Assembly: GCA_021796315.1 (NCBI GenBank)
Contig: JAJYOH010000281.1
Span: 1 to 7,598 of the forward strand
Length of the DNA: 7,598 nt
Source of the DNA: Chloroflexota bacterium
GTDB lineage: Bacteria > Chloroflexota > Anaerolineae > Anaerolineales > Villigracilaceae
Direction of reading: 5' to 3'
Shown here: positions 6,007 to 7,598 of the stretch, piece after piece
How positions within the stretch are numbered: the first letter of the stretch is position 1
Layout: every line of letters begins with the position of its first letter
Translations under genes and position numbers: made by a program
Notes under the pieces: model-generated
What the model saw: the letters and a program-made list of their open reading frames with translations, nothing else
The model's database searches: none
What the model was told of the DNA's origin: nothing

Positions 6007-7598
6007 TTATTTTGAAAATTTTTCAGCCATTGGATCGGCTTTGTGGTTTGGAATTAAATGTTTGACGTGTGGAAATGGTTCGCTCATGTGCGGGAAGTTC
6101 ATCGCCAGCATGAATTGGTTTTGGAAGGCCGGGTCGGTTGGTAATTCATAACGCGTGACGCGCGAGGCCACCGTCATGGCTTCGGCGCGCTTTTCAACAT
6201 TCAACAATGCGATGCGCGCGCCGTCGCCAGCCGAGTTGCCGACCGCATAAACATTTTCGAGCGGGCAATCGGGGATCATTCCGATCAGCATGGCTTTGGC
6301 TTTATCAATGTATGTGCCAAAACCGCCGGCCAGCAAAATTTTATCCGGCGCCTGCAATCCAAATTGATTCAACAGTGTGCGCGCCGCGACAAACAGCGCG
6401 CCCTTCGCTAATTGGATTTGCCGAACGTCGTGTTGTGTAATCGGAATGTCGCGCCCGATGGATGTTTCTTCGGTGTAGGCGATGACGTATTCCGGGCCGC
6501 TTTCGCCCTGACGAATCCGCGTCGTCCCGCTCTCGGAGCGGAATTTGCCCCGAGCATCCAAAATCCCCACCCGGAATAATTCCGCCACCGCGTCGATGAT
6601 GGCCGAGCCGCAAATCCCTTTGGCTTTTCCGGTATTCCAATTTTCTTCGCCGATGATTTTATAGCGCGGCTCGAAAGTTTTGCCATCGATCTCGACCCGT
6701 TCGATGGCGCCGGGCGCGGCGCGCATTCCATATTCAACGTGTGCGCCTTCCAATGCTGGTCCGGTTGGAGTTGACGTGCACATTAGTTTTGTTCTGTTAC
6801 CCAACACTAATTCTGCATTCGTGCCGATGTCGATGATGAGCCAGTTTTCATCCTGCTTGTGCGGCTCTTCGGCGATCAGCACGCCGCTCGTATCTGCGCC
6901 GATGAATGAAGCGATGAGTGGAAGAACATGGACATTTGCTGACCTGTTGATGTGCAATCCAAGCTCGCGCGCTTTGACATCGACAGAACGATAAATGGTC
7001 GGTGCAAATGGCGCGACGCCCAGGTGGCGCGGAGGTAAATTCAAGAATAGATGGTGCATGGCGCTGTTTCCAACCATGACCAATTCAAGAATATCATCAC
7101 GGGTGATGTCATTGCGAAAAGCGCTTCTCTCCGAAGCAATCTCCTCGCGATTGTTTGCGTTGACGGTTTTGATTGCGCGAGCCAGCAATTCATTGATGGT
7201 GTTGATGACGACCGTGTGCAATTTTTCCAAGCCATCTTGATTTGCAATCGTATACTGAATGCGCGACATCACATCTTCGCCGTAAACGATCTGCGGATTC
7301 ATTTCTGATTCCGCTGCAAGGATTTCACCGTTCTCAAGATCGCAAAGATACAGCGCGATGGTCGTCGAGCCGATGTCAATGGCCGCGCCATAGAGATACT
7401 CGGAGAGTCCCGGCTCGATGCGGATCACTTCCTTGTCCTGCCAGACCGAAACGGTCACGCGCCATTTCGCCTCGCGCAAAGTTTGTCCTAGTGTTTGCAG
7501 GCAGGCGTAATCAATGGTCAGGTCTTTGGCGCGCGGCAGATTAGCTTCGCCCTGGCGCACGAGTTCGATCGAAGTGGCGAGTCCGCTGGCTAGTCTTT
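6007..7598 (-). CDS. RACo/RamA-like corrinoid activation protein, ASKHA ATPase (DUF4445; 5' partial)
   Basis: Cytoplasmic ATP-dependent reductive activator that returns oxidised Co(II) corrinoid to the active Co(I) state on methyltransferase partners. The frame stays open to the right edge, so the GTG at 7560 is probably internal. The N-terminal [2Fe-2S] ferredoxin-like domain expected of this family would lie beyond the window. Numbered from that GTG, the middle domain has AAIDIGSTTIALYL (59-72) and NPQIVYGEDVMSRI (88-101). The ATPase part has VMVGNSAMHHLFL (161-173), LIIDIGTNAELVLGN (241-255, phosphate-binding loop), KGICGSAIIDAV (314-325), and ILLAGGFGTYID (408-419, adenosine motif). The tail ending PHVKHLIPNH is a short His-containing extension. 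The methyltransferase gene lies 70 nt downstream, separated by two hairpins, and is the likely functional partner. Family assignment is firm; the specific corrinoid target is inferred. Confidence 0.87.
   Translation of the reverse strand, partial: RLASGLATSIELVRQGEANLPRAKDLTIDYACLQTLGQTLREAKWRVTVSVWQDKEVIRIEPGLSEYLYGAAIDIGSTTIALYLCDLENGEILAAESEMNPQIVYGEDVMSRIQYTIANQDGLEKLHTVVINTINELLARAIKTVNANNREEIASERSAFRNDITRDDILELVMVGNSAMHHLFLNLPPRHLGVAPFAPTIYRSVDVKARELGLHINRSANVHVLPLIASFIGADTSGVLIAEEPHKQDENWLIIDIGTNAELVLGNRTKLMCTSTPTGPALEGAHVEYGMRAAPGAIERVEIDGKTFEPRYKIIGEENWNTGKAKGICGSAIIDAVAELFRVGILDARGKFRSESGTTRIRQGESGPEYVIAYTEETSIGRDIPITQHDVRQIQLAKGALFVAARTLLNQFGLQAPDKILLAGGFGTYIDKAKAMLIGMIPDCPLENVYAVGNSAGDGARIALLNVEKRAEAMTVASRVTRYELPTDPAFQNQFMLAMNFPHMSEPFPHVKHLIPNHKADPMAEKFSK

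Overview
The window reads as ordinary chromosomal DNA of a free-living bacterium, most likely a member of the Chloroflexota (Anaerolineae-like). That placement is an inference from protein style: tandem GT-C membrane glycosyltransferases, a soluble DegS-type kinase with a NarL-type regulator, and a RACo/RamA-like corrinoid activator. A short dispersed repeat I associate with such genomes also supports it. No marker gene (rRNA, ribosomal protein) is present to prove it. Base composition is moderately GC-rich throughout. There is no sign of phage, IS, CRISPR or tRNA genes.

Layout. Left, plus strand (1-2803): two overlapping genes for polytopic membrane glycosyltransferases of the GT-C fold. The first is cut by the left edge. 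Centre, plus strand (2804-4615): an intergenic promoter candidate, then a two-component pair with the regulator first (NarL/LuxR-type) and a membrane-free DegS-like histidine kinase second. A near-perfect 20-bp hairpin at 4624-4665 closes this operon and probably also terminates the opposing one. Right, minus strand (7598 back to 4664): a RACo/RamA-like ATP-dependent corrinoid activator (cut by the right edge), then a MetH-type homocysteine S-methyltransferase module, then a small single-domain PilZ protein. All three run in the same direction with short gaps.

How the genes may work together. The GT-C pair should transfer sugars from lipid-linked donors on the outer face of the membrane. The kinase and regulator form a complete cytoplasmic phosphorelay, with nothing local to say what it senses or controls. 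The right-hand cluster is the most informative. A stand-alone homocysteine methyltransferase domain sits beside a corrinoid reactivase, which is what one expects of a dismantled methionine synthase or another corrinoid methyl-transfer system. The cobalamin- and methyl-donor-binding parts would lie outside the window. PilZ at the end of that operon suggests a c-di-GMP responsive protein, functionally unconnected as far as can be seen.

Non-coding structure. Two REP-like signals stand out: a dispersed-repeat fragment inside the first glycosyltransferase gene (385-423), and a pair of mutually inverted hairpins sharing a 14-nt core between the corrinoid activator and the methyltransferase (5954-5998). 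Nothing here is clearly a wholly new system. The best leads are the split methionine synthase arrangement and the paired hairpins.
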